Positions 5,913 to 12,263 of a DNA stretch of 12,263 nucleotides are shown piece by piece. The notes beneath the pieces were generated by a model, which had not been told where the DNA came from, did not search any database, and was given only the letters and a program-made list of their open reading frames with translations. Every line of letters begins with the position of its first letter. Position 1 is the stretch's first letter. Source of the stretch: DATACN01 sp038215095 (GTDB lineage Bacteria > Actinomycetota > Thermoleophilia > Solirubrobacterales > Thermoleophilaceae). Location: positions 1-12,263 of the forward strand of contig JBBQRG010000081.1 of NCBI GenBank assembly GCA_038215095.1, written 5' to 3'. Both the position numbers and the translations under genes were made by a program.

Positions 5913-5951
5913 ATTACTCGTAGAAAGTAATGAAGTTACCGGTAACGTAAC
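5913..5951. promoter_or_regulatory. Probable TetR operator array of TTAC/GTAA half-sites
   Basis: The 71-bp gap between the methyltransferase ATG (5883) and the TetR ATG (5955) is strikingly AT-rich for this DNA. It holds an inverted repeat ATTACT (5913-5918) and AGTAAT (5926-5931), a perfect 12-bp palindrome GTTACCGGTAAC (5935-5946), and a further GTAAC (5947-5951). All share TTAC/GTAA half-sites. TetR-family dimers bind such palindromes, usually between the regulator and its divergent target. Binding is inferred, not shown. Confidence 0.72.
5943..5948 (+). promoter_or_regulatory. Candidate -10 box for the TetR gene
   Basis: TAACGT fits the actinobacterial TAnnnT -10 pattern and ends six bases before ATG 5955, which would put the transcription start at or beside the A of ATG (leaderless mRNA). 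It overlaps the right arm of the operator palindrome, so a bound repressor would block it. No Shine-Dalgarno sequence is present. Confidence 0.45.
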
Positions 5952-5954
5952 AGA

Positions 5955-6602
5955 ATGGCCAAGGCTGTCAAGGGCAAGCGCCCGTACGAGTCGCCCCGCC
6001 GGCGCGAGCAGGCGGCCGCGACCCGCCGCGACATCCTCGACGCGGCCCAGCGCCTGTTCGAGCGCGAGTCCTACGCCGCGACCACGATGGCGGCGATCGC
6101 AGCGGAGGCGGGCGTGGCGCTGAAGACCGTCTACGTGGCCTTCGACACCAAGAGCGGCGTCTTGCGGGCGCTTTGGAACCTGCTGCTGCGCGGCGACGAG
6201 GACGACGTGCCCGTCATGGACCGCGCCTGGTACCGCGAGGTGCTCGAGGAGCCGGACCCCGAGCGCCAGCTGCGCCTCAACGCGCGCAACTCACGCGTGG
6301 TCAAGCTGCGCATCGCCCCGGTGCTGGAGGTGATCCGCAACGCGGCTCCCCTGGACCCCGACATCGCCGCGCTGTGGAGCCGCATCCAGTCCGACTTCCA
6401 CGACAACCAGAGCTCGGTGGTGAAGGCGGTCGCGGAGCGGCGCGGACTGCGGCCCGGCCTCGACGTCGACCGCGCGGCCGACATCCTCTGGACGCTCAAC
6501 CACCCCGACCTGTGGCAGCTGCTTGTCGCCCAGCGCGGCTGGACGCCGGATCAGTACGAGCAGTGGTTCGCCGACACGGCCTGCGCTCAGCTCCTGGCGT
6601 AG
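5955..6602 (+). CDS. TetR/AcrR family transcriptional regulator
   Basis: 215-residue DNA-binding repressor-type protein. The N-terminal TetR domain spans about 23-70: TRRDILDAAQRLFERESYAA, then the helix-turn-helix TTMAAIAAEAGVALKTVYVAF (43-63), then KSGVLRALW. The basic leader MAKAVKGKRPYESPRRR may add DNA contacts. The ligand-binding domain (about 75-215) is all-helical and includes a LWSRIQSDFHDNQSSVV helix and an LNHPDLWQLLVAQRGW segment common in actinobacterial TetR members; the ligand is unknown. Divergent placement and palindromes in the shared gap suggest that it represses itself and the methyltransferase gene. Its last 16 bases overlap the 3' end of the convergent CPBP gene. Confidence 0.95.
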   Translation: MAKAVKGKRPYESPRRREQAAATRRDILDAAQRLFERESYAATTMAAIAAEAGVALKTVYVAFDTKSGVLRALWNLLLRGDEDDVPVMDRAWYREVLEEPDPERQLRLNARNSRVVKLRIAPVLEVIRNAAPLDPDIAALWSRIQSDFHDNQSSVVKAVAERRGLRPGLDVDRAADILWTLNHPDLWQLLVAQRGWTPDQYEQWFADTACAQLLA

Positions 6603-7429
6603 CGCCTGGGCGGGAAGGCGAAGCGCGGCACCAGGCAGACCGCGGCGAGCATGAGCGGCCCGAGCACGGCGGAGACCTCCCAACCGTGCGCCTGCGCGCC
6701 GAACGCGATCGTGTTGTTGAAGGCGTGCAGGCCGATCGTCGGGACGATCGAGCCGGTCTTCTCGTAGACGAGGCAAAACATGAAGCCGAGGAATGCCAGC
6801 GGCGGCAGGATCAGCAGCATGCTCGTGCCGGAGAAGTTGTAGTGGATGATCCCGAACACCAGCCCGTCGATGCCGGCGGCGGCGAGCACGGGATAGCGCG
6901 AGCGCAGCGCCTTGAAGAAGAAGCCGCGGAAGAACAGCTCCTCACCCACCGGCGCCACGCAGATGACCATGACCCCGGCCAGGATCAGGCCGAGCGTCCC
7001 GTTCCCGGCGCCCAGCTCCTCGGTGACCATCTGCTTCGCGTGCGGGTGCACCGCGGTCGTGTAGACGGCGGAGAACACGTAGAAGCTCACCATTCCGAGG
7101 GCTGCCCAGCCGAGGGTCGGCCAGAAGTCCGCGCGCCGGAGGCCGAAGTGCCACAGCTTCGGCCGCGCCGTGAACGAGGCGAACAGCACCGCTGAGCCGA
7201 TGAACGCCGCGCTCTGCAGGAGCGTGGCGACGATCGTGAAGGTGGCGTTGTTGTCCCCGGCCGAGGTCGTCCCCGTTGCGGCCGCCACCACAGCCACCGC
7301 GATGAAGGTGATCACGAGGCCCACGCCGAAGCCGGCCGCCGCGTTCCAGGCGGGCCAGCGAGGCTGCGGGTCGGCGCCGTCCGGGAGCTCCGGGGGGTCC
7401 GGCGGCGGCTGGGTCAGCGTGGTGTGCAT
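6587..7429 (-). CDS. CPBP family intramembrane metalloprotease
   Basis: 280-residue polytopic membrane protein of the CPBP (CAAX protease and bacteriocin-processing, Abi) family. After a Pro-rich cytoplasmic head (1-28) there are several helices, for example 31-51, 64-85, 105-126 and 146-160. The conserved core follows: motif 1 EELFFRG (163-169: Glu163, Glu164, Arg168), motif 2 His196 in GIIHYNF, and motif 3 HAFNN (235-239). These residues form the metal site of the Rce1-like glutamate protease fold, so activity is plausible. Bacterial members act in peptide processing, immunity to self-made peptides or unknown roles; the substrate here cannot be named. ATG 7429 lies just 6 bp after the HAD gene stop, so the two are probably co-transcribed. 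Its 3' end overlaps the TetR gene by 16 bp. Confidence 0.94.
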   Translation of the reverse strand: MHTTLTQPPPDPPELPDGADPQPRWPAWNAAAGFGVGLVITFIAVAVVAAATGTTSAGDNNATFTIVATLLQSAAFIGSAVLFASFTARPKLWHFGLRRADFWPTLGWAALGMVSFYVFSAVYTTAVHPHAKQMVTEELGAGNGTLGLILAGVMVICVAPVGEELFFRGFFFKALRSRYPVLAAAGIDGLVFGIIHYNFSGTSMLLILPPLAFLGFMFCLVYEKTGSIVPTIGLHAFNNTIAFGAQAHGWEVSAVLGPLMLAAVCLVPRFAFPPRRYARS

Positions 7430-7435
7430 CAGAGC

Positions 7436-8101
7436 TCAGACTATGGAGGGCAGCTCGGCGAGCGAGCGGATGACCTCTACGCCCGCCGGCGCCTCGCCGC
7501 CGCGCACCAACAGCACCGGCCGGATGCCGGCGGCGCGGGCGCCCTCGACGTCGTTCTCGAGCGAGTCGCCCACGTGCACGGCCTCTTCGGGCTCCGCCCC
7601 CGCCAGCTCCAGGGCGCGCTGGAAGACCGCTGGCGCGGGCTTTGCCTCGCCGAGCTCCGCGGAGCTGACGACGCCGTCGACGAGGCCGAGCACCCCGGCC
7701 GGTCCCAGCCAGTCCGGCAGCGAGCAGTCCCAGTTGCTGGCGATCACGAGGCGCGCCCCGGCGGTGCGCAGCCCGCGCAGCGCCGGCTCGACATCTTCGA
7801 AAGCGCGGAACTCGATTGCCCCGAGCATCACCCGGCGCGCGGTGGCGTGGTCGAGCTCCGGCAGGCCGAGGCCCGCCCGAAGCGCCTCGGCGCAGCGGTC
7901 GCGCAGGTCGTCCAGCCGCTCTCGGTCGCCGCCCTCGAGGTGGTGCTGGAGGTAGTAGCCGATCTCCGCCCCGAAGCCCGCTGCTGCCTGCTCCTCGCTG
8001 GCCTCGAAGCCCGCGTCCGCCAGCAGCCCGCGCAGGCACGGCGCGGGCGGCTGCAGCTCGACCAGCGTGCCGAGCGCGTCGAGCAGGACCGCGCGCGTCA
8101 T
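7436..8101 (-). CDS. HAD superfamily hydrolase-like protein with altered motif I
   Basis: 221-residue haloacid dehalogenase-fold protein with a small helical cap (about 15-90). Motif I is LLDALGTLV (6-14): nucleophile Asp8 is present but the usual second Asp (DxD) is Leu10. Motif II is Ser122 in IASNWD, motif III Lys154 in EAKPAP, and motif IV is VGDSLENDVEGA (177-188: Asp179, Asp184), followed by AGIRPVLLVRGG. The fold is therefore intact, but without the acid/base Asp ordinary phosphatase activity is questionable; dehalogenase-like or degenerate activity is possible. ATG 8101 gives the correct N-terminus (MTRAVLLDALG); the open frame beyond it only runs into the 53-bp repeat. No Shine-Dalgarno sequence is visible. 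It sits 6 bp upstream of the CPBP gene. Confidence 0.9.
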   Translation of the reverse strand: MTRAVLLDALGTLVELQPPAPCLRGLLADAGFEASEEQAAAGFGAEIGYYLQHHLEGGDRERLDDLRDRCAEALRAGLGLPELDHATARRVMLGAIEFRAFEDVEPALRGLRTAGARLVIASNWDCSLPDWLGPAGVLGLVDGVVSSAELGEAKPAPAVFQRALELAGAEPEEAVHVGDSLENDVEGARAAGIRPVLLVRGGEAPAGVEVIRSLAELPSIV

Positions 8102-8226
8102 GGGAGGAGCGCAGCGCGAGCTCCGGTCGCGCGAGCACCGCACCGCTCGGTCATCGGAGGAGCGCAGCGCGAGCTCCGGTCGCGCGAGCACCGCACCGCT
8201 CGGTCATGGGAGGAGCGCAGCGCGAG
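8098..8226. repeat. 53-bp tandem repeat, 2.4 copies
   Basis: Copies at 8098-8150 and 8151-8203 differ at a single base (8102 G, 8155 C); a third copy breaks off after 23 bp (8204-8226). Each full unit begins TCAT(G/C)GGAGGAGCGCAG and contains a hairpin with stem GCGCGA/TCGCGC and a 7-base loop (8114-8132 in copy 1). The unit's CAT is the reverse complement of the HAD start codon, so the repeat reaches into that gene's first codon. It fills nearly all the 131-bp space between the mannosyltransferase stop and the HAD start. The period is not a multiple of three and the translated peptides look like nothing known, so it is unlikely to be coding. Confidence 0.9.
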
Positions 8227-8232
8227 GGTCGG

Positions 8233-9501
8233 TCACGCGACCCAGTGCCAGCTCGCGAAGGTGGCGGTGAACAGGCCGAGCCCCACCGCCGAGATGGCCA
8301 CAGCGCGCTCGGTCAGGCGGCGCTCCTCGCACACGATCGCGAGCCACATGAAGATCGGGAACAGCACCGCCAGGAAGCGCGGCAGGGACATCAGCGGCTG
8401 CGGGCCGACCGGGAACGACAGCGGCAGCAGCAGCGCAACGATCACCCAGGCGCCGTAGGCCCTCGGCAGGCGGCGCCAGACGCCTACCGCGCTCACGAGC
8501 GCGAAGGCCAGCGTGACCAGCAGCATCAGGTTTACCGACGCGACTCGGAACGGGTCGCCCCCGGCCTGCTTGAAGTAGACCGGCTGCCGCGAGCCCGACA
8601 GCAGCTGGCGCGCGCCGTCGACGCCGGCCACGATGCCGTCCCAGACGCCGCCCAGCGGCCCCGCAAAGCTGCGGTACCAGGCGTCCTGCACGTGGAGGAA
8701 GCCCAGCGCGTTTCCCTCGGCCACGCCGAGGTAGGCGGCGTAGAGGACGACTGCGAGCGGGCCCAGCGCGAGCCAGGCGAGCTGTCCCGGCCGGCGCTCG
8801 CGCTGCTGCCACCAGAGCAGCGCCAGCGGGACGAGGAGCAGCACGCCGGCGCTGCGTGTGGCGGCCGCCGCGAAGGCCGCGCCCCCGGCCAGCGCGAAGC
8901 GCCCCGTGCGCGCCGCGTAGAAGGCGCCCACCGAGGCCAGCAGGAAGAGGCTCTCGGAATAGGGCGCCCCGAAATAGAGGGCCGCCGGGAACACGGCCAG
9001 GAGCAGCAGGGTCGGCCGCGCGAGCGGGCGGCCGAGCTCGAGCGAGACGAGGCGCCACAGCAGCACGAGTGCGGCGAGGAACGCCGCCAGCGCGATCAGG
9101 TAGGCCGACACGAGCAGCGCGGCCGGCGAGCCGCCGCCGAGCTCGCCGACGCCGCGCACCAGCAGCGGGTAGAGCGGGAAGAAGGCCGTGCGCACATCCG
9201 AGCCGCCGTAGCCCGAGTGGGCGATGCGCAGGTACCAGACGGCGTCCCAGCGGGCCAGCGGCGATAGCGCGCCGCCGAGCGGATGGGTGAGAGCCGGCTC
9301 GTCGAACTGCAGCTCGTGCCGCTGGGCCAGGCCGCCCTGGGCCGGGCCCAGCGCGATTGCCGCGAACACCGCCACGCAGGCCACCGCTCCGCGCGTGACC
9401 CAGAAGGGCGCCCAGGCGGCCCTGAGCGCCTCGGAGGCGCGCAGCGGATGCAGCAGCGCGCGGGCGCCGGACAGGTCTCTCTGGTTAGCCTGGTACGCCA
9501 T
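8233..9501 (-). CDS. PIG-V-like mannosyltransferase family membrane protein
   Basis: 422-residue polytopic protein resembling bacterial relatives of the eukaryotic GPI mannosyltransferase PIG-V, a GT-C fold enzyme expected to use a polyprenyl-phosphate sugar on the outer face of the membrane. After a 35-residue head and a first helix (about 37-53), an external loop holds RWDAVWYLRIAHSGY (84-98), the acidic catalytic-type motif of the family, then AFFPLYPLLVRG (106-117). Further helices include the APYSESLFLLASVGAFYAARTGR and AAATRSAGVLLLVPLALLWW regions, and a late loop carries RQPVYFKQAGGDPFR. Donor and acceptor are unknown. ATG 9501 is preferred as the first Met before helix 1; frame extension past it is antisense to the MscS gene. 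Its ATG overlaps the MscS ATG in CATG (9499-9502). Downstream lie the 53-bp repeat and the HAD gene. Confidence 0.88.
   Translation of the reverse strand: MAYQANQRDLSGARALLHPLRASEALRAAWAPFWVTRGAVACVAVFAAIALGPAQGGLAQRHELQFDEPALTHPLGGALSPLARWDAVWYLRIAHSGYGGSDVRTAFFPLYPLLVRGVGELGGGSPAALLVSAYLIALAAFLAALVLLWRLVSLELGRPLARPTLLLLAVFPAALYFGAPYSESLFLLASVGAFYAARTGRFALAGGAAFAAAATRSAGVLLLVPLALLWWQQRERRPGQLAWLALGPLAVVLYAAYLGVAEGNALGFLHVQDAWYRSFAGPLGGVWDGIVAGVDGARQLLSGSRQPVYFKQAGGDPFRVASVNLMLLVTLAFALVSAVGVWRRLPRAYGAWVIVALLLPLSFPVGPQPLMSLPRFLAVLFPIFMWLAIVCEERRLTERAVAISAVGLGLFTATFASWHWVA
9486..9491 (+). promoter_or_regulatory. Candidate -10 box for the MscS gene
   Basis: TAGCCT matches TAnnnT and ends eight bases before ATG 9500, placing the expected transcription start at or next to the ATG. 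No Shine-Dalgarno sequence precedes the ATG, which fits a leaderless mRNA. The box lies inside the first codons of the divergent mannosyltransferase gene. Prediction from sequence only. Confidence 0.35.
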
Positions 9502-10300
9502 GTCTGGGCCCGATTTCAGCATGGCCACGTCCTTCGTGGCCCAGCACCGCAACGAGCTGACCGCCGCCGCCACCGTGCTGCTGGCCATTTTGTTCGCGAA
9601 GCTCGTGGACCGCCAGCTCACCCGCCGGGCCCAGCGCGTCGGGCGGGCGGTCGGCGCGGGCGACCTCTCGCCGGTCGCCGTCACGCGCCTGCGCCTGGTG
9701 CGCAGGCTGATCTTCGCGGCGATCATCCTGATCGGCGTGGCGCTGGCGATGTCCCAGTTCCCGTCGGTCAAGCGCGTGGCGACGGGGCTGCTGGCCTCGT
9801 CGGCGGTGCTGGGCCTCATCGTGGGCTTCGCCGCGCGCCAGACGCTGGCCAACGCAATCGCGGGGATCCTGCTGGCCATCACCCAGCCGATCCGGATCGG
9901 CGACCTGGTGACCTTCGAGGACGAGACCGGAGAGGTCGAGGACGTGCGGCTGACCTACACCTACATCCGCCTGGACGACGGCACGCGCCTCGTGGTGCCG
10001 AACGAGCGGCTCGCCCAGAGCTCGGTGCACAACCACACCATCCTCGACCCGCGCGTGCAGGTGGAGGTGTCCGTCTGGCTGCCGCCGAGCGCCGACCTGG
10101 ACCAGGCGCTGGCGCTCGTGGCCGACGAGCGGCGCGACATCACGGCGAGCGTCGCCGAGGTGGACAAGGAGGGAGTGCGCCTGAAGGCGAATACATGGAC
10201 GAACAGCCCGCGTGAGCGCGGCGAAGCGGCCGCAAGGCTGCGTCTGGAGTGGCTGCGCCGCCTGCGCGAGCACGGTCTATCCTCAGACGAAGCTCCCTGA
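9500..10300 (+). CDS. MscS family small-conductance mechanosensitive channel
   Basis: 266-residue channel protein that would open under membrane tension to release solutes during hypo-osmotic shock. Three helices are visible: TM1 about 20-37 (LTAAATVLLAILFAKLVD), TM2 about 68-86 (RRLIFAAIILIGVALAMSQ) and the pore-lining TM3 about 94-130, with the Ala/Gly-rich LLASSAVLGLIVGFAARQTL then NAIAGILLAITQPIRIGD. The beta domain follows (DLVTFEDETGEVEDVRLTYT, then LVVPNERL at 164-171) and a short alpha/beta C-terminal domain. Length fits small MscS homologues. ATG 9500 overlaps the divergent mannosyltransferase ATG; Met8 (ATG 9521) is an alternative that would remove the overlap. The class A PBP gene starts 29 bp after the stop on the same strand, so the two may be co-transcribed. 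Confidence 0.94.
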   Translation: MSGPDFSMATSFVAQHRNELTAAATVLLAILFAKLVDRQLTRRAQRVGRAVGAGDLSPVAVTRLRLVRRLIFAAIILIGVALAMSQFPSVKRVATGLLASSAVLGLIVGFAARQTLANAIAGILLAITQPIRIGDLVTFEDETGEVEDVRLTYTYIRLDDGTRLVVPNERLAQSSVHNHTILDPRVQVEVSVWLPPSADLDQALALVADERRDITASVAEVDKEGVRLKANTWTNSPRERGEAAARLRLEWLRRLREHGLSSDEAP

Positions 10301-10329
10301 CGCCGCCGCACACCAGGGCGTCAACACGA

Positions 10330-12263
10330 ATGACCCACCGCCAGCGACAGTCCAGAAGGCGCAGGCGCGGGGGCACGCGCAGCAGGTTGCTGCTCGGCCT
10401 CGCCGTCCTCGCGCTCGTAGCCGCAATAGGCGCGCTCTCCGCCGCCGGATACGTGTTCGCCGTCGCAGCCACCGCGCCCGACCTGAGCGAGCTGAAGCCG
10501 CGCAACAAGGGAGAGAGCTCCGTTATCTACGCCGCTGACGGCTCGCGGCTGGGCTACGTGCAGTCGGACGAGATCCGAACGCCCGTGCCGTGGGTGGACC
10601 TCACGACTGGCATCCGCAACGCGGCTGTCGCGATCGAGGACGAGCGCTTCTACCACCACAAGGGCGTGGACTACAACGCGATCGTGCGCGCCGGCGTGCG
10701 CAACCTCGAGTCGGGCAAGACCGTGCAGGGCGGCTCGACGATCACCCAGCAGCTCGTGCGCGCCATCTACATCAAGGACCCCAAGCGCGACTTCTCGCGC
10801 AAGATCCGCGAGGCCAAGCTGGCGTCGGAGCTCGAGAAGAAGCACAGCAAGCAGTGGATCCTCATGAACTACCTGAACTCGGTGCCGTTCGGGACGGTCG
10901 GCGGACGCACGGCGATCGGGATCGAGGCGGCGTCGGAGACCTTCTTCGCCAGGCACGCCAAGGACCTGACCCTGGCCGAGTCGGCGATGCTGGCGGGCCT
11001 GCCCCAGGCGCCCTCGCAGTACAACCCGTTCCGCAACCCCACCGCCGCGCTGGAGCGCCGCAACGAGGTGCTGCGCAACATGGTCAAGCAGCACATGATC
11101 AGCCAGGCACAGGCCGACGCGGCCGCCCAGAAGTCGCTCCACCTGAAGCACGGCACGCGCTACACCTCGCGGCGCGAGCCCTACTTCTTCGACTTCGTGC
11201 AGGAGAAGCTGATCGAGCACTACGGCGTGGGCGTGTATCGCCGCGGCGGCCTGAAGGTGCACACCACGATCAACCCGAAGCTCCAGGAGGCCGCCCGCAA
11301 GGCGATCGCGGGCCAGCTGCCGTACCCGGCGGACCCGTCGTCGGCCATCGTGTCGATCGACCCGTCCAACGGCTACATCCGGGCGATGGCGTCGAGCGGC
11401 ACCTACAAGGACCGGACCTTCAACCTCGCCGCCCAGGGGCACCGCCAGCCGGGCTCGTCGTTCAAGACGATGGTGCTGACCACGGCCGTCCGACTGGGCG
11501 TGAACCCCAACTCCACGACGTACACCTCGAAGCCCCTCAACCTGAACGTGCCGGGCTACGGACCGTGGAAGGTGAAGACCTACAGCAACTCCTACGGCGG
11601 CACGATGAACCTCGTCCAGGCCACGCTGAAGTCAGACAACACGGTCTATGCGCAGCTGATCATCGACGTCGGGCCGAAGGAGGTCTGCAAGACAGCGAAG
11701 ATGCTCGGCATCACCACCAAGCTCGACTGCCTGCCGGCTGAGGGCCTGGGCGGCCTCAGGCTGGGCGTCTCTCCGCTCGAGATGGCGAACGCCTACGCCA
11801 CGCTCTCAGCCGGCGGGATCCGCAACCAGCCGAAGGCGATCACCAAGGTCGAGTTCCCCGACGGCAAGTCCGACGACCTCGGCAAGCCGAGGCGCAAGCG
11901 CGTGATCTCCGACGGCGTGGCCTACGAGGTCACGAAGATCCTCAAGCAGAACGTGCAGAGCGGCACCGGGACGCACGCCAACGTCGGCTGCCCCGCCGCC
12001 GGCAAGACGGGCACCACCGACAACTTCAACGACGCCTGGTTCGTGGGCTACACCCCGCACCTGTCGAGCTCGGTCTGGGTGGGCTACCCGAACGCGCTCA
12101 CCGAGATGCGCTCGGTGCACGGCATCTCGGTGGCCGGCGGCACCTTCCCCGCCTCGATCTGGCACGACTACATGAACGTCGCCAAGGGCTCCGATTGCAG
12201 CGACTTCCCGCAGCCGTCGACGCCGGCCCAATTCACGCCCTTCTTCGGCAAGTTCTCGCGCAG
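10330..12263 (+). CDS. Class A penicillin-binding protein (transglycosylase/transpeptidase), 3' end cut by window edge
   Basis: Bifunctional peptidoglycan synthase that polymerises lipid II glycan and forms 4-3 peptide cross-links outside the membrane. The 644 visible residues comprise a very basic cytoplasmic tail (1-20), one membrane anchor (about 20-48), a GT51 domain and a transpeptidase domain. GT51 motifs: EDERFYHHKGVD (103-114, catalytic Glu103), QGGSTITQQLVRA (133-145), KIREAKLASELE (158-169) and YLNSVPFG (181-188). Transpeptidase motifs: SxxK at Ser376-Ser-Phe-Lys379 (PGSSFK), SDN at 435-437 and KTGTT at 559-563. All are intact. ATG 10330 has a weak AGGGCG about 11 bases upstream. 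The protein continues past 12263 into the usual extended Pro-rich tail (visible start FPQPSTPAQFTPFF). It lies 29 bp after the MscS gene. The frame is open to the window edge, so a C-terminal extension cannot be described. Confidence 0.96.
   Translation, partial: MTHRQRQSRRRRRGGTRSRLLLGLAVLALVAAIGALSAAGYVFAVAATAPDLSELKPRNKGESSVIYAADGSRLGYVQSDEIRTPVPWVDLTTGIRNAAVAIEDERFYHHKGVDYNAIVRAGVRNLESGKTVQGGSTITQQLVRAIYIKDPKRDFSRKIREAKLASELEKKHSKQWILMNYLNSVPFGTVGGRTAIGIEAASETFFARHAKDLTLAESAMLAGLPQAPSQYNPFRNPTAALERRNEVLRNMVKQHMISQAQADAAAQKSLHLKHGTRYTSRREPYFFDFVQEKLIEHYGVGVYRRGGLKVHTTINPKLQEAARKAIAGQLPYPADPSSAIVSIDPSNGYIRAMASSGTYKDRTFNLAAQGHRQPGSSFKTMVLTTAVRLGVNPNSTTYTSKPLNLNVPGYGPWKVKTYSNSYGGTMNLVQATLKSDNTVYAQLIIDVGPKEVCKTAKMLGITTKLDCLPAEGLGGLRLGVSPLEMANAYATLSAGGIRNQPKAITKVEFPDGKSDDLGKPRRKRVISDGVAYEVTKILKQNVQSGTGTHANVGCPAAGKTGTTDNFNDAWFVGYTPHLSSSVWVGYPNALTEMRSVHGISVAGGTFPASIWHDYMNVAKGSDCSDFPQPSTPAQFTPFFGKFSR

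Noticed and set aside
8098..8226. CRISPR array
   Set aside because: The units are directly adjacent with no variable spacers and only 2.4 copies; no cas genes nearby.
7816..9267. Plus-strand long frames opposite the HAD and mannosyltransferase genes
   Set aside because: Arg/Gln/Glu-rich shadow sequence; the minus-strand genes carry intact motifs and membrane helices.
9502..9882. Long N-terminal extension of the mannosyltransferase
   Set aside because: It is antisense to the MscS coding region and has no family resemblance; ATG 9501 gives a normal N-terminus.
10500..11741. Alternative overlapping frames within the PBP region on both strands
   Set aside because: Frames lack family motifs; the PBP frame from 10330 holds every GT51 and transpeptidase motif and is open to the window end.

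Overview
The window is very GC-rich, densely packed and actinobacterial in style. It carries an F420-type (DDN-like) enzyme, GTG starts, GTGA/TGA gene overlaps, several starts without a Shine-Dalgarno sequence, and Ala/Arg-rich proteins. A soil or environmental member of the Thermoleophilia (Solirubrobacterales/Gaiellales) is my best guess. That is inference from style, because no rRNA or other phylogenetic marker gene is present.

Left end (1-825): the last part of an integrated mobile element. A tyrosine recombinase gene, cut by the window edge, reads rightward. About 28 bp past its stop lies a 3' tRNA fragment (anticodon loop to discriminator base, best read as tRNA-Arg CCT) with no matching 5' half. 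This is the expected structure of a displaced att site, so the element should lie to the left and ordinary chromosome to the right. Just beyond the boundary (840-1081) is a broken SnoaL/NTF2-like gene, co-oriented with an intact VOC (glyoxalase-fold) gene.

Middle (1500-5000): an odd Arg/His-rich membrane-anchored protein; pyrE translationally coupled to a small two-helix membrane protein; a second small membrane protein divergent from that pair across only 24 bp; then an L,D-transpeptidase translationally coupled to a DDN-like F420 enzyme.

Middle right (5045-6602): a SAM methyltransferase gene with an apparent single-base frameshift, divergent from a TetR regulator. The 71-bp gap between them is AT-rich and holds an array of TTAC/GTAA half-sites, probably the TetR operator.

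Right (6587-12263): a leftward group encoding a PIG-V-like mannosyltransferase, a HAD-family protein and a CPBP membrane protease, with a 53-bp tandem repeat between the first two genes. Its first start codon overlaps, in the palindrome CATG, the start codon of a rightward MscS channel gene. The MscS gene is followed 29 bp later by a class A penicillin-binding protein that runs off the right edge.

The common theme right of 3,990 is the cell envelope: 3-3 and 4-3 peptidoglycan cross-linking enzymes, a mannosyltransferase, a mechanosensitive channel and a membrane protease. No CRISPR array, rRNA, complete tRNA, insertion sequence or clear new multi-gene system was found. The most unusual items are the att boundary, the 53-bp repeat, the CATG double start, the TTAC/GTAA operator array and the Arg/His-rich protein.
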